Counted from the stretch's first letter, positions 1-8,872 are shown. The stretch: 64,000 nt of DNA from CAVZZV01 sp963779845 (GCA_963779845.1 CAVZZV010000005.1:620001-684000); one strand, 5' to 3'. The notes: generated from the sequence alone by a model not told the origin. Translations and numbers: made by a program.

Positions 1-2
1 TA

Positions 3-1019
3 AAGAAATATCAGGTCACCTATACCAATCCTAAAGAAACAACAGCCGCTGATGTATTGTGGACTGACAATCATGGGCAAACAGGATTCATATTTAAAAA
101 TATTTTTCATACTCAGGCATATTATCCCCTGCCGGAAAATTTTGGGCCGGGATTATCCGAATCCCTGACCCTAAAGGGGACCGTATTGAAAAACAGAACA
201 GACAAGAACAGTACGGGGATCAACAAATCTTTCCCCAGGGCATTCGGCTATACCGATAACCATTCGCGGGGTACAGCTCCCTTCACCCTTCCGGACAATC
301 CTTATACCCTGGAGAAGGAAAACGCAGGAGGGGATCCCTTTGATATCGGGTGGGCGGTCGATGATGAAGGAAATTATGTGGAATTGGATGAGATCGATTT
401 TGTAAAAATTCATACGGCATTGCTGGCCAGTGAGGGCTGGCTGGGAGAAGTTTCTACTGAAATCACCGGGGCCGCCATTGTGGCCCCCGCCCCCGGCGTA
501 AAGGGAGAGCTTGAAATGGTTGTCATTGAGGAGTTGCCGGATACCCTCTATGGAAATAGTTTTCAGCTCTCTGCTTATGCCTTCAATACAGGACGGTGGG
601 ATAAAAACAGGAGGATAGACTGGGAAGTTGACGGGGAGGGAGCGGAAGTAAACGAAACCCGTCTGCTGACTTTTTCATCTTCCGGGAAAGTCACTTTAAC
701 CGCATCCCTGGAAGACCGGCCTGAAATCGAAGCCCAGAAAACAACGATGCTCATCTACGAAGATCCGCTTTCTTCCCTGCTTCAATTTCAAAATGGCGAT
801 ATTCAACTTTTTCCCAATCCGGTAACGGATCATTTTTTCTTGGAAGGGATTGACCATGTCTCCCTTGAAATTTTCAATATAACTGGAAAAAAAATCTTTT
901 CGGCATCCGGCTTTTCGGGGAATGAACCTGTTTCGGTGAGTCAATTGAAAGGAGGATGTTATATATTAAAAATAAACGGGCCGGCCTTTAGTAAAACTCT
1001 TCGTTTCATCAAAAAATAG
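3..1019 (+). CDS. T9SS-sorted surface protein of a B12 uptake locus (5' end outside window)
   Basis: The frame is open from the window edge, so the N-terminus is missing; a TTG at 57 is not a credible start. The visible part has a globular region with the segment FDIGWAVDDEGN and a GWLGEVSTEI motif, which I associate from memory with surface proteins encoded beside BtuB/BtuG receptors. An Ig/PKD-like stretch follows (DWEVDGEG, then GKVTLTASL). The last ~75 residues form a Por/type IX secretion sorting domain: LFPNPVTDHFFLEG, IFNITGKKIF, LKGGCYILKING. The protein should therefore be exported by T9SS and attached to the cell surface. It ends 1 bp before the receptor gene, so the two are co-transcribed. 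A role in cobalamin capture is inferred from the neighbours. Confidence 0.75.
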   Translation, partial: KKYQVTYTNPKETTAADVLWTDNHGQTGFIFKNIFHTQAYYPLPENFGPGLSESLTLKGTVLKNRTDKNSTGINKSFPRAFGYTDNHSRGTAPFTLPDNPYTLEKENAGGDPFDIGWAVDDEGNYVELDEIDFVKIHTALLASEGWLGEVSTEITGAAIVAPAPGVKGELEMVVIEELPDTLYGNSFQLSAYAFNTGRWDKNRRIDWEVDGEGAEVNETRLLTFSSSGKVTLTASLEDRPEIEAQKTTMLIYEDPLSSLLQFQNGDIQLFPNPVTDHFFLEGIDHVSLEIFNITGKKIFSASGFSGNEPVSVSQLKGGCYILKINGPAFSKTLRFIKK

Positions 1020-1020
1020 C

Positions 1021-2550
1021 ATGACAAGAAAAGTTTTTACCATATTGAGCCTCCTCATGATTGTCCGGATTTCCCTGTCACAAGGGATAGAGGATAGGGT
1101 TATCCCAATCGAAGGGGTCACCATAAACGCAGAAAGAATATTCCGGAAAAAAGAGGCAGGAATGAAAGAGACGAAAGTGGATTCGGTAATCCTCCTGGAG
1201 AAATTCAACCTCTCCCTTTCCGATGTTTTGGCAGAAAATACCACCGTTTATATAAAAAATTATGGCCGTGGGGCATTGGCAACTGCCTCCTTTCGGGGAA
1301 CGGCCCCAACCCATACGAGTGTAGCCTGGAATGGACTCAACATCAACTCGCCCATGTTGGGAATGGTAGATTTTTCGCTGATCCCGGTTTATATTATCGA
1401 CGACCTAAGCCTTCAACATGGAGCTGCCTCCATCAAAGAAAGCAGTGGCGGATTGGGGGGACATATCAGCCTGAACAATACCGTCGACTGGAATAACAGA
1501 TTCAGCGCGCGATATTTTCAGGGGATCGGAAGCTATTCAAGCTTTGATGAATTTGGGCAAGTAAACCTCGGGAACCACAACATCCAATCAAAGACACGTT
1601 TTTATCATAACGACTCAAAGAATGATTACAAAATACTGAATACCAACAGGAAAGATACCATAAAAGGCATTTTCAAATTTCCGGTCACAAAAAATAAAGA
1701 TGCTAATTATCAAAAATGGGGGGCAGTACAGGAACTATACTTTAAGCCCGCCTCAAGAGTTTTCACCTCCCTGAAAGCATGGTACCAGGATGCCCAACGC
1801 AGTATACCCAACGTGTTGAGTTATGAAGGTTCAGACACCACATACAGAAAAAATCATCAAAGCGATCAAACCTTAAAAATGGTGGTAGAGGGAAAATATT
1901 ATGGGGAAAATTACAGCGTGAAGGTTAATACAGGTATAGATTATCAGAAGCTCGATTATATTTTGAGAATCAGGAACAGTGGTTTGGAGGAGCTGAAGCC
2001 CGTTAACTCCGGGAGTACCATGTTCAGCCACTACAATAATGCTCGCGTTGAGTTGGATATGACCAATGCAATCTCTTTTAAATTCAATGCTGATGCCAAT
2101 TTTTTCACTATCTCCACCCTCGATAGTTCAAGCAATACCGGGTATAATGAAAAAAGAGGTGAATATTCAGTCTTTGGAGGAGTATATATCAACCTTCTGA
2201 AAAAAATCAACTTGCTGGCTGAACTTCGGAAAGACTGGATACCGATTATCACCACCCCCCTGGTATATAATTTAGGGATGAGTTATAAACCTTTAGAACA
2301 GCAAGACATCGAATTAAAAGCCAGTCTTGCCCGAAATCTTCATAACCCCGGATTGAATGATTTATACTGGCAACCCGGCGGAAATCCAAATCTCCGGCCT
2401 GAAGAGGGCCATACGGTGGAAGCGGGAGCACATTACCTGCAATCATCGGGCCCGGTAGAATTAGATGTGGAAATTACGGGTTATTATTCTGACATTAATA
2501 ACTGGATCCTTTGGTTGCCGGGAAATAAGGGATATTGGGAGGCGTCTTAA
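1021..2550 (+). CDS. btuB: BtuB-like TonB-dependent receptor, N-terminal part (frameshifted gene)
   Basis: Outer-membrane TonB-dependent receptor, probably for cobalamin or another corrinoid. A signal peptide (MTRKVFTILSLLMIVRISLS) is followed by a plug domain with SLSDVLAENT, YGRGALATASFRG and GLGGHISLNN, then beta-barrel strands. There is no carboxypeptidase-regulatory N-terminal domain. The frame stops after GYWEAS at 2550, while clear barrel homology resumes one frame over as LNLRNVVSKGLE. Removing one base within 2542-2547 would join them into a ~668-residue protein, a normal BtuB length. It follows the surface-protein gene by 1 bp and precedes the BtuG-like gene, which is the basis for the B12 assignment. 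The shift may be a real mutation or an assembly error. Confidence 0.82.
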   Translation: MTRKVFTILSLLMIVRISLSQGIEDRVIPIEGVTINAERIFRKKEAGMKETKVDSVILLEKFNLSLSDVLAENTTVYIKNYGRGALATASFRGTAPTHTSVAWNGLNINSPMLGMVDFSLIPVYIIDDLSLQHGAASIKESSGGLGGHISLNNTVDWNNRFSARYFQGIGSYSSFDEFGQVNLGNHNIQSKTRFYHNDSKNDYKILNTNRKDTIKGIFKFPVTKNKDANYQKWGAVQELYFKPASRVFTSLKAWYQDAQRSIPNVLSYEGSDTTYRKNHQSDQTLKMVVEGKYYGENYSVKVNTGIDYQKLDYILRIRNSGLEELKPVNSGSTMFSHYNNARVELDMTNAISFKFNADANFFTISTLDSSSNTGYNEKRGEYSVFGGVYINLLKKINLLAELRKDWIPIITTPLVYNLGMSYKPLEQQDIELKASLARNLHNPGLNDLYWQPGGNPNLRPEEGHTVEAGAHYLQSSGPVELDVEITGYYSDINNWILWLPGNKGYWEAS

Positions 2551-3028
2551 CCTGAGGAATGTTGTTTCCAAAGGCCTCGAAATCAATTTCAGGTCTTCCA
2601 TTAAACTCCCCCCCCTCCACTTCAGTCTTCAGGGCAATTATGCCTATACCCAAACCACCTGCAGGGATCTTATTAATGATTTACAGGATACGGGGGGAAA
2701 CCAATTGCCCTTTATCCCGTTACATTCAGCCAATGCCTTATTATCGGTGACCCATAGCGATTTCTTCATACAATACCAATATAATTTCTATGGTCAAAGA
2801 AATTTATTGAACTCCAGTTATGAAAAGCCCGATGATAATTTTCCCTATTACCGTTTGTATGCCCAACATATAAATGGACTGACCATAGGTAAAAATTTTG
2901 AGGGCAAAAATTTCAAAACCGGGATAGAGCTGAAAATATCAAACCTGGGAAATGAAACCTACCGGAACGTGCTCAACCGTTTTATGCCCAAACGCAACTA
3001 TACCTTACTATTAAAATTCAATTTTTAA
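2546..3028 (+). CDS. btuB: BtuB-like TonB-dependent receptor, C-terminal part (after frameshift)
   Basis: About 160 residues in the +1 frame relative to the first part. It continues the barrel (LNLRNVVSKGLEINF, SLQGNYAYTQT, QYQYNFYGQRN) and ends in KRNYTLLLKFNF, the aromatic C-terminal strand typical of outer-membrane barrels. It has no start codon or signal of its own at the junction, so it is the back half of the receptor and not a separate gene. The intact C-terminus and the absence of further stops suggest either very recent inactivation or a one-base sequence error. It ends 4 bp before the BtuG-like gene. Confidence 0.8.
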   Translation, partial: LNLRNVVSKGLEINFRSSIKLPPLHFSLQGNYAYTQTTCRDLINDLQDTGGNQLPFIPLHSANALLSVTHSDFFIQYQYNFYGQRNLLNSSYEKPDDNFPYYRLYAQHINGLTIGKNFEGKNFKTGIELKISNLGNETYRNVLNRFMPKRNYTLLLKFNF

Positions 3029-3032
3029 TACC

Positions 3033-4127
3033 ATGCAGGGAAGAAAAATCCTCTTTGTACTTTTACTGTTCCTTTTTCATTCCTGCATGGACGATGAAGA
3101 GTGGTACGACCTGAACCGCTTCAAGCTGCCGGTTAATGCCTCTTCCGGACTATTTATAATCAATCAGGGGAATTATATGTCCGATAACGCCTCGCTCGCC
3201 TATTACGATGCAGAAACGAAAGAGGTGTTTAACCATGTCTTTTATGCCAAAAATGAAATACCTTTGGGAGACGTGGCCCAATCGATGGTCATCCGGGACA
3301 GCCTCGCTTATATTGTACTGAATAACAGCGGTAAGATCTATGTCATCAATATCAACAGCTTTCAATATGTGGGCAAGATAACCGGTCTGACATCACCGCG
3401 TTACATTCACTTTTTGAGTGATACCAAGGCCTATGTGACCGATATTTATGCCAAATCAATAGCCATAGTAAACCCCTCGACCTTTGAAGTTACCGGATCA
3501 ATAAACGTGGACAATCACGAAGCGGGATTTTACCAGCATCCCACCGAGCAAATGGTGCAATACGGGAAATATGTGTTTACCAATTGCTGGAGTTTCGATA
3601 ACAAGGTATTGGTTATTGACAGCGAAACGAACAGAGTGGTCGATTCCATTGAAGTGCTGAAACAACCCACATCGCTGGTTATTGACAAAAACCATAAACT
3701 CTGGGTACTAAGTGACGGCGGATTCGAGGGGAACCCTTATGGACACGAAGCCCCCGGACTTATCCGAATAGATGCAGAGACCCGTGAGATTGAAAAAATT
3801 TTCCATTTCGGAATAAATGATAGTCCACGGGAACTTAAGATCAACGGCTCCGGGGACACACTCTATTTCATTAACCGGCATGTATACCGGCATGCCATTG
3901 ATTCGGGCGATGAGCCGCAACGGCTAATTGAAAGCCCTTATTCAGAAAGCTATGCCGGCGGGTTTTACGGACTGGGCATTGGTCCAAATACATCAGAAAT
4001 ATACATTGCCGATGCAGGGGACCGTATGCAGCGGGGGAGAATTTATCGCTATTCCCCGGATGGCAGGAGGCTGATCGACCAATTTAATGTGGGGATTATT
4101 CCGGCAGGATTTTGTTTTAAAGAATAA
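3033..4127 (+). CDS. BtuG-like beta-propeller surface lipoprotein (DUF5074/YncE type)
   Basis: A 364-residue lipoprotein with a short signal peptide and lipobox ending at Cys18 (LFLFHSCMDD). The body is a seven-bladed YncE-like propeller: repeated units such as AYIVLNNSGKIYVIN, AYVTDIYAKSIAIVN and TSLVIDKNHKLWVLSDGG. Bacteroides BtuG is a surface-exposed propeller of this type that binds cobalamin with very high affinity and hands it to BtuB. Position directly behind a BtuB-like gene supports the same role here. A cobalamin riboswitch would be expected upstream of the operon, outside the window. A generic quinoprotein or NHL-type propeller is the alternative, but the context favours BtuG. Confidence 0.75.
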   Translation: MQGRKILFVLLLFLFHSCMDDEEWYDLNRFKLPVNASSGLFIINQGNYMSDNASLAYYDAETKEVFNHVFYAKNEIPLGDVAQSMVIRDSLAYIVLNNSGKIYVININSFQYVGKITGLTSPRYIHFLSDTKAYVTDIYAKSIAIVNPSTFEVTGSINVDNHEAGFYQHPTEQMVQYGKYVFTNCWSFDNKVLVIDSETNRVVDSIEVLKQPTSLVIDKNHKLWVLSDGGFEGNPYGHEAPGLIRIDAETREIEKIFHFGINDSPRELKINGSGDTLYFINRHVYRHAIDSGDEPQRLIESPYSESYAGGFYGLGIGPNTSEIYIADAGDRMQRGRIYRYSPDGRRLIDQFNVGIIPAGFCFKE

Positions 4128-4228
4128 TTGCATATTTATTTCCAAAGTAAAATCTGTGAGGATTCCCCACCCAGCCAATTCAGCGAACATTTATTTTGCG
4201 GTTGCGTTAACCCTCAAAATTTAATACG

Positions 4229-4927
4229 ATGAACTGGCATTTATACATGAACTTTTTGGCGGCGATGATCGCAATTGTCAATCCCCTGGGAATCTGGCCT
4301 GTATGGAGTGAATTAACGGATGATGTCACACGAAGGAAGATACGAAGGAAGATTGCCATTATGGTCACCCTCACCTCCTTGTTTATACTAATGCTCTTCC
4401 TGCTAACGGGTGAGTATCTTCTGGACTTTTTCTCCATCGACATTCCGGTATTCAAAGTTGCAGGTGGACTATTACTCCTTTATACAGGTTTTGAGATGAT
4501 CCAGGGTTCGGCAACCCAACTTTCCAACCGGGATGAGGATGGGGATTCTGACCTGGATATTGCCAAACAAAGATTCAGAAAGATTATTGTCCCTCTGGCT
4601 ATACCCATTCTTGCCGGTCCGGGATCCATTACCACCGTGGTTCTATACGGCACACTTGCTGAAAGTCTTCCGGACTATTTAATTCTTGCCCTGATTGTAT
4701 TGATCTCCATTTTTGCCCTGTGGCTCGTTTTCGTCAATTCTGAATTTCTGGAAAAGAAAGTTGACAAAACAATTTTTACTGTAATTACAAGGGTCTTCGG
4801 GATTATCGTAACAGCCATAGCCGTCCAGTTTATCCTGGAAGGACTCGGAGATGTATTTCCAAATTGGCTTGATGGAACTTCGATTCTGGAAAAAGGCGGG
4901 GGAAAAAGCCACCAGCAAGCATTTTAA
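4229..4927 (+). CDS. MarC family integral membrane protein
   Basis: A 232-residue inner-membrane protein with six predicted hydrophobic segments. The MarC (UPF0056) signature regions are present: FLAAMIAIVNPLGIWPVW near the N-terminus and IPILAGPGSITTVVLYG in the middle. MarC was once linked to multiple antibiotic resistance, but that link was not upheld; the family's substrate is uncertain, so no function is assigned. The start at 4229 is preceded by an A-rich leader and gives the usual family length. It follows the B12 operon by 101 bp and is probably a separate transcription unit. Confidence 0.85.
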   Translation: MNWHLYMNFLAAMIAIVNPLGIWPVWSELTDDVTRRKIRRKIAIMVTLTSLFILMLFLLTGEYLLDFFSIDIPVFKVAGGLLLLYTGFEMIQGSATQLSNRDEDGDSDLDIAKQRFRKIIVPLAIPILAGPGSITTVVLYGTLAESLPDYLILALIVLISIFALWLVFVNSEFLEKKVDKTIFTVITRVFGIIVTAIAVQFILEGLGDVFPNWLDGTSILEKGGGKSHQQAF

Positions 4928-5047
4928 CAACGACATCTTACTCAAGCCCGGCTGGCTATGGAAACAGGATATATTTTTGCCTTCTTCAATTTACACCCTT
5001 TTCTGCTCTAAGGCGCCCTGTCAATGAAATGGCCGGAGCAAAAATTC

Positions 5048-5083
5048 ATTCTATAAAAAGACATTTTTGTCTTTTTATAGAAT
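5048..5083. promoter_or_regulatory. Perfect 15-bp palindrome, candidate nirK operator
   Basis: Arms 5048-5062 and 5069-5083 are exact inverted repeats (core AAAAAGAC-N6-GTCTTTTT) around a 6-base centre. The palindrome covers the candidate -33 element of nirK and ends 41 bp before its start codon. A dimeric regulator that senses oxygen, nitrite or NO (CRP/FNR or Rrf2 family) is the natural reader, but the motif matches none I can name with confidence. It lacks a terminal T-run beyond the stem, so a marC terminator is less likely. Confidence 0.6.
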
Positions 5084-5097
5084 TGTGATTACCTTTG
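5067..5097 (+). promoter_or_regulatory. Candidate Bacteroidota promoter of nirK
   Basis: TACCTTTG at 5090-5097 fits the TAnnTTTG -7 box. A TTG at 5067-5069 lies 20 bp upstream as the -33 box, inside the centre and right arm of the palindrome. The leader to the nirK ATG is about 25 bp. Confidence 0.55.
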
Positions 5098-5124
5098 TAG
5101 CTAAAATAATTAAATTCAATATTC

Positions 5125-6237
5125 ATGAAAAACTCATTACTATATCTATCCATCGCAGTGATAGCCGGAATTTATTCCTGCTCACCTTCCGATAAAAACA
5201 ATGAGTCTGTCTTTAAGAAAACGGGACCTTCCGGTTTCGAAAACCTGAAACATGTCACCCAGCAGCTGGTCGATCCACCGGGCTTGCCTGAACACGAGCA
5301 GGTTGTGAAGGGCGGGCCTATAGTGGTAGAGGTAAGATTAGTGATTGAAGAAAAGAAAATGGAAATTGCCTCGGGAGTTAAAACCTGGGCCATGACTTTT
5401 AACGGTACTGTCCCCGGCCCAATGATCGTGGTTCATCAGGACGATTATGTTCAGCTAACTCTGGTTAATCCTGCGACTAATACCCAATTGCACAATATCG
5501 ACTTCCATGCAGCTACTGGAGCACTTGGTGGGGGTGACTTGAGCATGGTAGGACCGGGGCAGGAGACAAGTTTTATATTTAAGGCAACTAAGCCCGGTGT
5601 TTTTGTCTATCATTGTGCCCCGGGGGGAATCATGGTGCCACTGCATGTTGTGTCGGGAATGAATGGAGCCATTATGGTGCTTCCACGGGATGGGCTGAAA
5701 GACGAAAACGGAAATGCGGTAAGATACGACAAAGCATGGTATATAGCTGAACAGGATTTTTACATTCCAATGGATGAAGAAGGAAATTATAAAGAGTATG
5801 ATTCACCTGCTGAAGGATTTGGTGATTTATTAGTAGAAATGAGAAAACTCGTGCCGAGCCATCTTGTTTTCAATGGTAAGGCAGGTTCCCTTACAGGGGT
5901 GCATGCCCTAAGGGCTGATGTGGGGGATAAATGCCTCTTCATCACCTCCCAGGCCAATCGGGATACCCGAATCCACCTAATTGGAGGGCATGCTGACCTG
6001 GTTTGGACAGGGGGATCTTTCAACGACAGACCTGTCACCAATTACGAGTCCTGGTCAGTCCCAGGTGGGTCGGCCGTAGCGGCACTTTACCAATTTCGAC
6101 AACCCGGCAGATATATTTACCTTAACCATAACCTGATTGAAGCATTTATGCTTGGGGCTTTTGCCGAGGTAATGGTGGAAGGGGAATGGAATGACAATTT
6201 AATGAAACAAGTGAAAAAATCGGGTCCCATTAAATAG
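5125..6237 (+). CDS. nirK: Copper-containing nitrite reductase (NO-forming), lipoprotein
   Basis: Reduces nitrite to nitric oxide in the cell envelope. A lipobox ending at Cys19 (AGIYSC) implies a lipid anchor. Two cupredoxin domains follow. Type 1 copper ligands are His123, Cys164, His174 and Met179; type 2 ligands are His128, His163 and His335. The catalytic pair is Asp126 (HNIDFHAATGALGG) and His289 (IGGHADLVW). All key residues are present and the 370-residue length is normal. No other denitrification gene is adjacent, but an azurin gene 49 kb away could supply electrons. A promoter overlapped by a long palindrome lies just upstream, suggesting regulation. Confidence 0.95.
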   Translation: MKNSLLYLSIAVIAGIYSCSPSDKNNESVFKKTGPSGFENLKHVTQQLVDPPGLPEHEQVVKGGPIVVEVRLVIEEKKMEIASGVKTWAMTFNGTVPGPMIVVHQDDYVQLTLVNPATNTQLHNIDFHAATGALGGGDLSMVGPGQETSFIFKATKPGVFVYHCAPGGIMVPLHVVSGMNGAIMVLPRDGLKDENGNAVRYDKAWYIAEQDFYIPMDEEGNYKEYDSPAEGFGDLLVEMRKLVPSHLVFNGKAGSLTGVHALRADVGDKCLFITSQANRDTRIHLIGGHADLVWTGGSFNDRPVTNYESWSVPGGSAVAALYQFRQPGRYIYLNHNLIEAFMLGAFAEVMVEGEWNDNLMKQVKKSGPIK

Positions 6238-6440
6238 CACAAATTCCGCTATGAACTCGCATGACTCAATTATAGTGTAGTGGCAGCTTGGAAAGGATTA
6301 AAAAATTAAGTTCGGGTTGTCTTTTTTCTTAATATCATACTGAACTTTTAAGTGCCTCTATCGTTTGTCACAGTATAGTTATATAGGTTCATCCTGAATA
6401 ACGAATTAAGAGTTCAAAATCAATTAAATAATAAAAAATT

Positions 6441-6869
6441 ATGGCTATATCAAAAGCACAAGCCCATTGGCAAGGTAAAATAAAGGATGGCAGAGGTTCT
6501 ATGCAATTTACCGGATTTGAAGGAGCTTACAGTTTCGGCTCCCGGTTTGAAAACGGCGAAGGTACCAATCCGGAAGAGCTTATTGGCGCAGCCTTTGCCG
6601 GCTGTTACTCCATGTATTTGTCCCTGCTGATAACGGAAGCCGGCCTGGATCCGGATAGCATCGATACCCAGGCAGAGGTAAAAATGGACAGCGATGATTC
6701 GGGACCGCACATTACAGAAATAAAGCTGGAATGTAAAGTAAAGTGCCCGGGGCTCGAAGAAGGAAAGCTTAAAGAACTTGCTGCTAACACCAAAGAAAAA
6801 TGTCCGGTATCCCGGCTGTACGCAGGTGGCTCTGCCAAAATATCGGCTGTTGCCCGGTTAATCGAATAA
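6441..6869 (+). CDS. OsmC family peroxiredoxin-like protein
   Basis: A 142-residue OsmC/Ohr-fold protein that reduces organic hydroperoxides through a reactive Cys pair. Both cysteines are in the expected places: Cys55 (AAFAGCYSMYLS) and Cys121 (KEKCPVSRLYAGG). The N-terminal beta region with the run NPEELIGAAFAGC is typical of the OsmC subgroup rather than Ohr. It has its own 203-bp upstream region, so it is not obviously in an operon with nirK. It is cytoplasmic, with no signal peptide. Confidence 0.9.
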   Translation: MAISKAQAHWQGKIKDGRGSMQFTGFEGAYSFGSRFENGEGTNPEELIGAAFAGCYSMYLSLLITEAGLDPDSIDTQAEVKMDSDDSGPHITEIKLECKVKCPGLEEGKLKELAANTKEKCPVSRLYAGGSAKISAVARLIE

Positions 6870-6958
6870 AGATTTAGCCGGATCAATTCTTCTTTGGGGC
6901 TAATTCTTGCGCTGCAAATGAATTTTATGAATCTGGAAGCAGAGGGAATGAAATAATC

Positions 6959-7483
6959 TCATTCTGCTGATTTCAATATGATTCTGACTAGAGACAGAGG
7001 AGGCAATTCTTAAGTAATTTCACCTTTTTTGGTATTAACACTTTGAAAAACGGGATAAACATTTTCAGGATTCTCCCATGAATTTCGAAGTGCGATATCC
7101 TTTGATTGGATCATCATGAGGGATGCCTCCCTTCCCACGACAAAATTCTCAATATTTATATTGACTTTCTGACCAGCATCAAAACTTCTATTGCATAAAA
7201 AGACCGTACAGGATTTTCTCCCTTCTTCCATAAGGGCCATAGCATCAACCAGCGGAATGTCTTTTCTTTTTATAATATATTTCCCTGAACTTGCAAATAC
7301 CGGGGTGTTATTAAATACTGTTATGGGTATTGTTCCTTCCTGAGTAGAGTACATATAATTTGCCCAGTACACGGGGTCTGTAAAAACGATTCCATGGTCC
7401 TTTCTTAGGCCGCCCCCGTGGTTGAGAAGTGCGGATTGTGTAATCAGTTCATTTTTCAAATTTAATCCAAATATCGGTATCAT
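6959..7483 (-). pseudogene. Relic of a GH51 alpha-L-arabinofuranosidase C-terminus
   Basis: Only the C-terminal part of an arabinofuranosidase-like protein remains: LNHGGGLRKDHGIVFTDPV, then IIKRKDIPLVDAMALM, VFLCNRS and LRNSWENPENVYPV. A TAA at 7010-7012 interrupts the frame after KKGEIT. Reading through it gives ELPPLSLVRIILK and a second stop at 6959-6961, exactly the expected end of this family. So the TAA is an in-frame nonsense mutation, probably from a Tyr codon. The catalytic TIM barrel is absent, with an in-frame stop two codons before the apparent start. This is a decayed gene of the same hemicellulose-degrading theme as the rest of the window. Confidence 0.75.
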
Positions 7484-7527
7484 AAAAAATTAACCCCTAT
7501 ATTTGAATAATAAAATCGTTTACCACT

Positions 7528-8817
7528 ATGAAAAAAATCCTCTCCGGTTTTTTATTGTTCCTGTTCATTTCAGGATATTCCCAAACCACCTCCATTCAAA
7601 AATCTGATCCCCTTTCCGAGGCTAAACCTTCGGAGGCGGGCATGTCAGAACAGCGTCTGCAAAGGATTGATAGTATGTTATCTGATGCAGTTAAAGATCA
7701 ACAGATTCCTGGTGCCGTTGCCCTTATTGCGAGAAATGATAAAATCGTGTACTATAAAGCGTTTGGAATGGCTGACAATGAGAAAAACATAAAGATGAAG
7801 AAAGATGCCATTTTCCGTATCGCTTCCCAATCAAAAGCAATCACATCCACAGCAGTAATGATGCTCTGGGAAGAAGGTAAATTCAGATTGGATGACCCCA
7901 TTGCAAAATATATTCCTGAATTTAAAAATCCACAACTTCTGAATACTTTCACTTATAGCGATACATCCTACACAACTGTTCCTGCAAAGGAGGTAATCAC
8001 AATCCGGCATTTGTTGACCCATACCTCCGGCCTTGGATATGGGATTATCGATAAGGATGAACGTTTTAAAATGATCTATCAAAAAGCGGGTGTTACAGAT
8101 CTTTTCACAACGAAAAACATAACTATTGAAGAAAGTGTCAAAAAACTTGCCGCTTTACCCCTGCATCACAATCCGGGAGAAGAATTTACCTATAGCGAAG
8201 GCCTTGATGTCCTGGGCTATTTTATTGAGGTCATTTCCGGAATGCCCTTTGATAAATTTCTGAGAACCCGGATTTTTGATCCACTTGGAATGGATGATAC
8301 TGGTTTTTACATCCCCGACAACCAGAGTGGAAGATTAGTAAGAGTACAAACCTCCAACCAGGGCAAATGGGTTCCCTTTTCCCATCCCTCCTATGACGTG
8401 AATTATCCAGTAAAAGGGGCAAAAACCTTCTTTTCCGGGGGTGCCGGTCTCTGCAGCACCGCGAAAGATTACGCTGTCTTTCTTCAAATGTACCTGAATG
8501 GCGGGGAATATAATGGGGTGAGAATTCTAAGCAGGACAACCGTCCAAACGATTTTATCTGATCAGATGGCCGAAATATGGAAGGGACATGATACATATTA
8601 CGGACTCGCTTTTGGTGTGGTCAATGAAAAAGGCGAGACCATGGGAGGAATAGGAAGTGCCGGGACCTTCAACTGGGGGGGATATTTTAATACTCAATAT
8701 TTCGCTGATCCCAAAGAGAAGATAATGGGAATATTAATGAAGCAAACTCAGGGACCGGTTTCTGATCAAACCGGATGGAAATTCCGCGTGTTGGTTGGAC
8801 AGGCTATTGATGATTAG
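7528..8817 (+). CDS. Beta-lactamase-fold serine hydrolase (class C / esterase type), secreted
   Basis: A 429-residue protein with an N-terminal signal peptide (MKKILSGFLLFLFISGYSQ). It has the serine beta-lactamase/D,D-peptidase fold: nucleophile motif S100-Q-S-K103 in FRIASQSKAIT and the HLLTHTSGLGYG segment. The second motif is Y-S-E (EFTYSEGLDVLGYF) where Y-x-N is usual. The FGVVNEKGE region and GGYFNTQYFADP form the C-terminal lobe. Such proteins act as esterases, D-aminopeptidases or peptidoglycan hydrolases; the substrate cannot be read from sequence. It diverges from the GH51 relic, 44 bp apart, and carries no T9SS tail. Confidence 0.88.
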   Translation: MKKILSGFLLFLFISGYSQTTSIQKSDPLSEAKPSEAGMSEQRLQRIDSMLSDAVKDQQIPGAVALIARNDKIVYYKAFGMADNEKNIKMKKDAIFRIASQSKAITSTAVMMLWEEGKFRLDDPIAKYIPEFKNPQLLNTFTYSDTSYTTVPAKEVITIRHLLTHTSGLGYGIIDKDERFKMIYQKAGVTDLFTTKNITIEESVKKLAALPLHHNPGEEFTYSEGLDVLGYFIEVISGMPFDKFLRTRIFDPLGMDDTGFYIPDNQSGRLVRVQTSNQGKWVPFSHPSYDVNYPVKGAKTFFSGGAGLCSTAKDYAVFLQMYLNGGEYNGVRILSRTTVQTILSDQMAEIWKGHDTYYGLAFGVVNEKGETMGGIGSAGTFNWGGYFNTQYFADPKEKIMGILMKQTQGPVSDQTGWKFRVLVGQAIDD

Positions 8818-8872
8818 AAGGTAAAAATATCCCATACTCAATCCAATGACCGAATGATTGTTTGACACGCAG

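Noticed and set aside
5048..5083. Terminator of marC
   Set aside because: The palindrome is 120 bp after marC, has no T-run beyond the stem and overlaps a promoter; operator is the better reading, though termination is not excluded.
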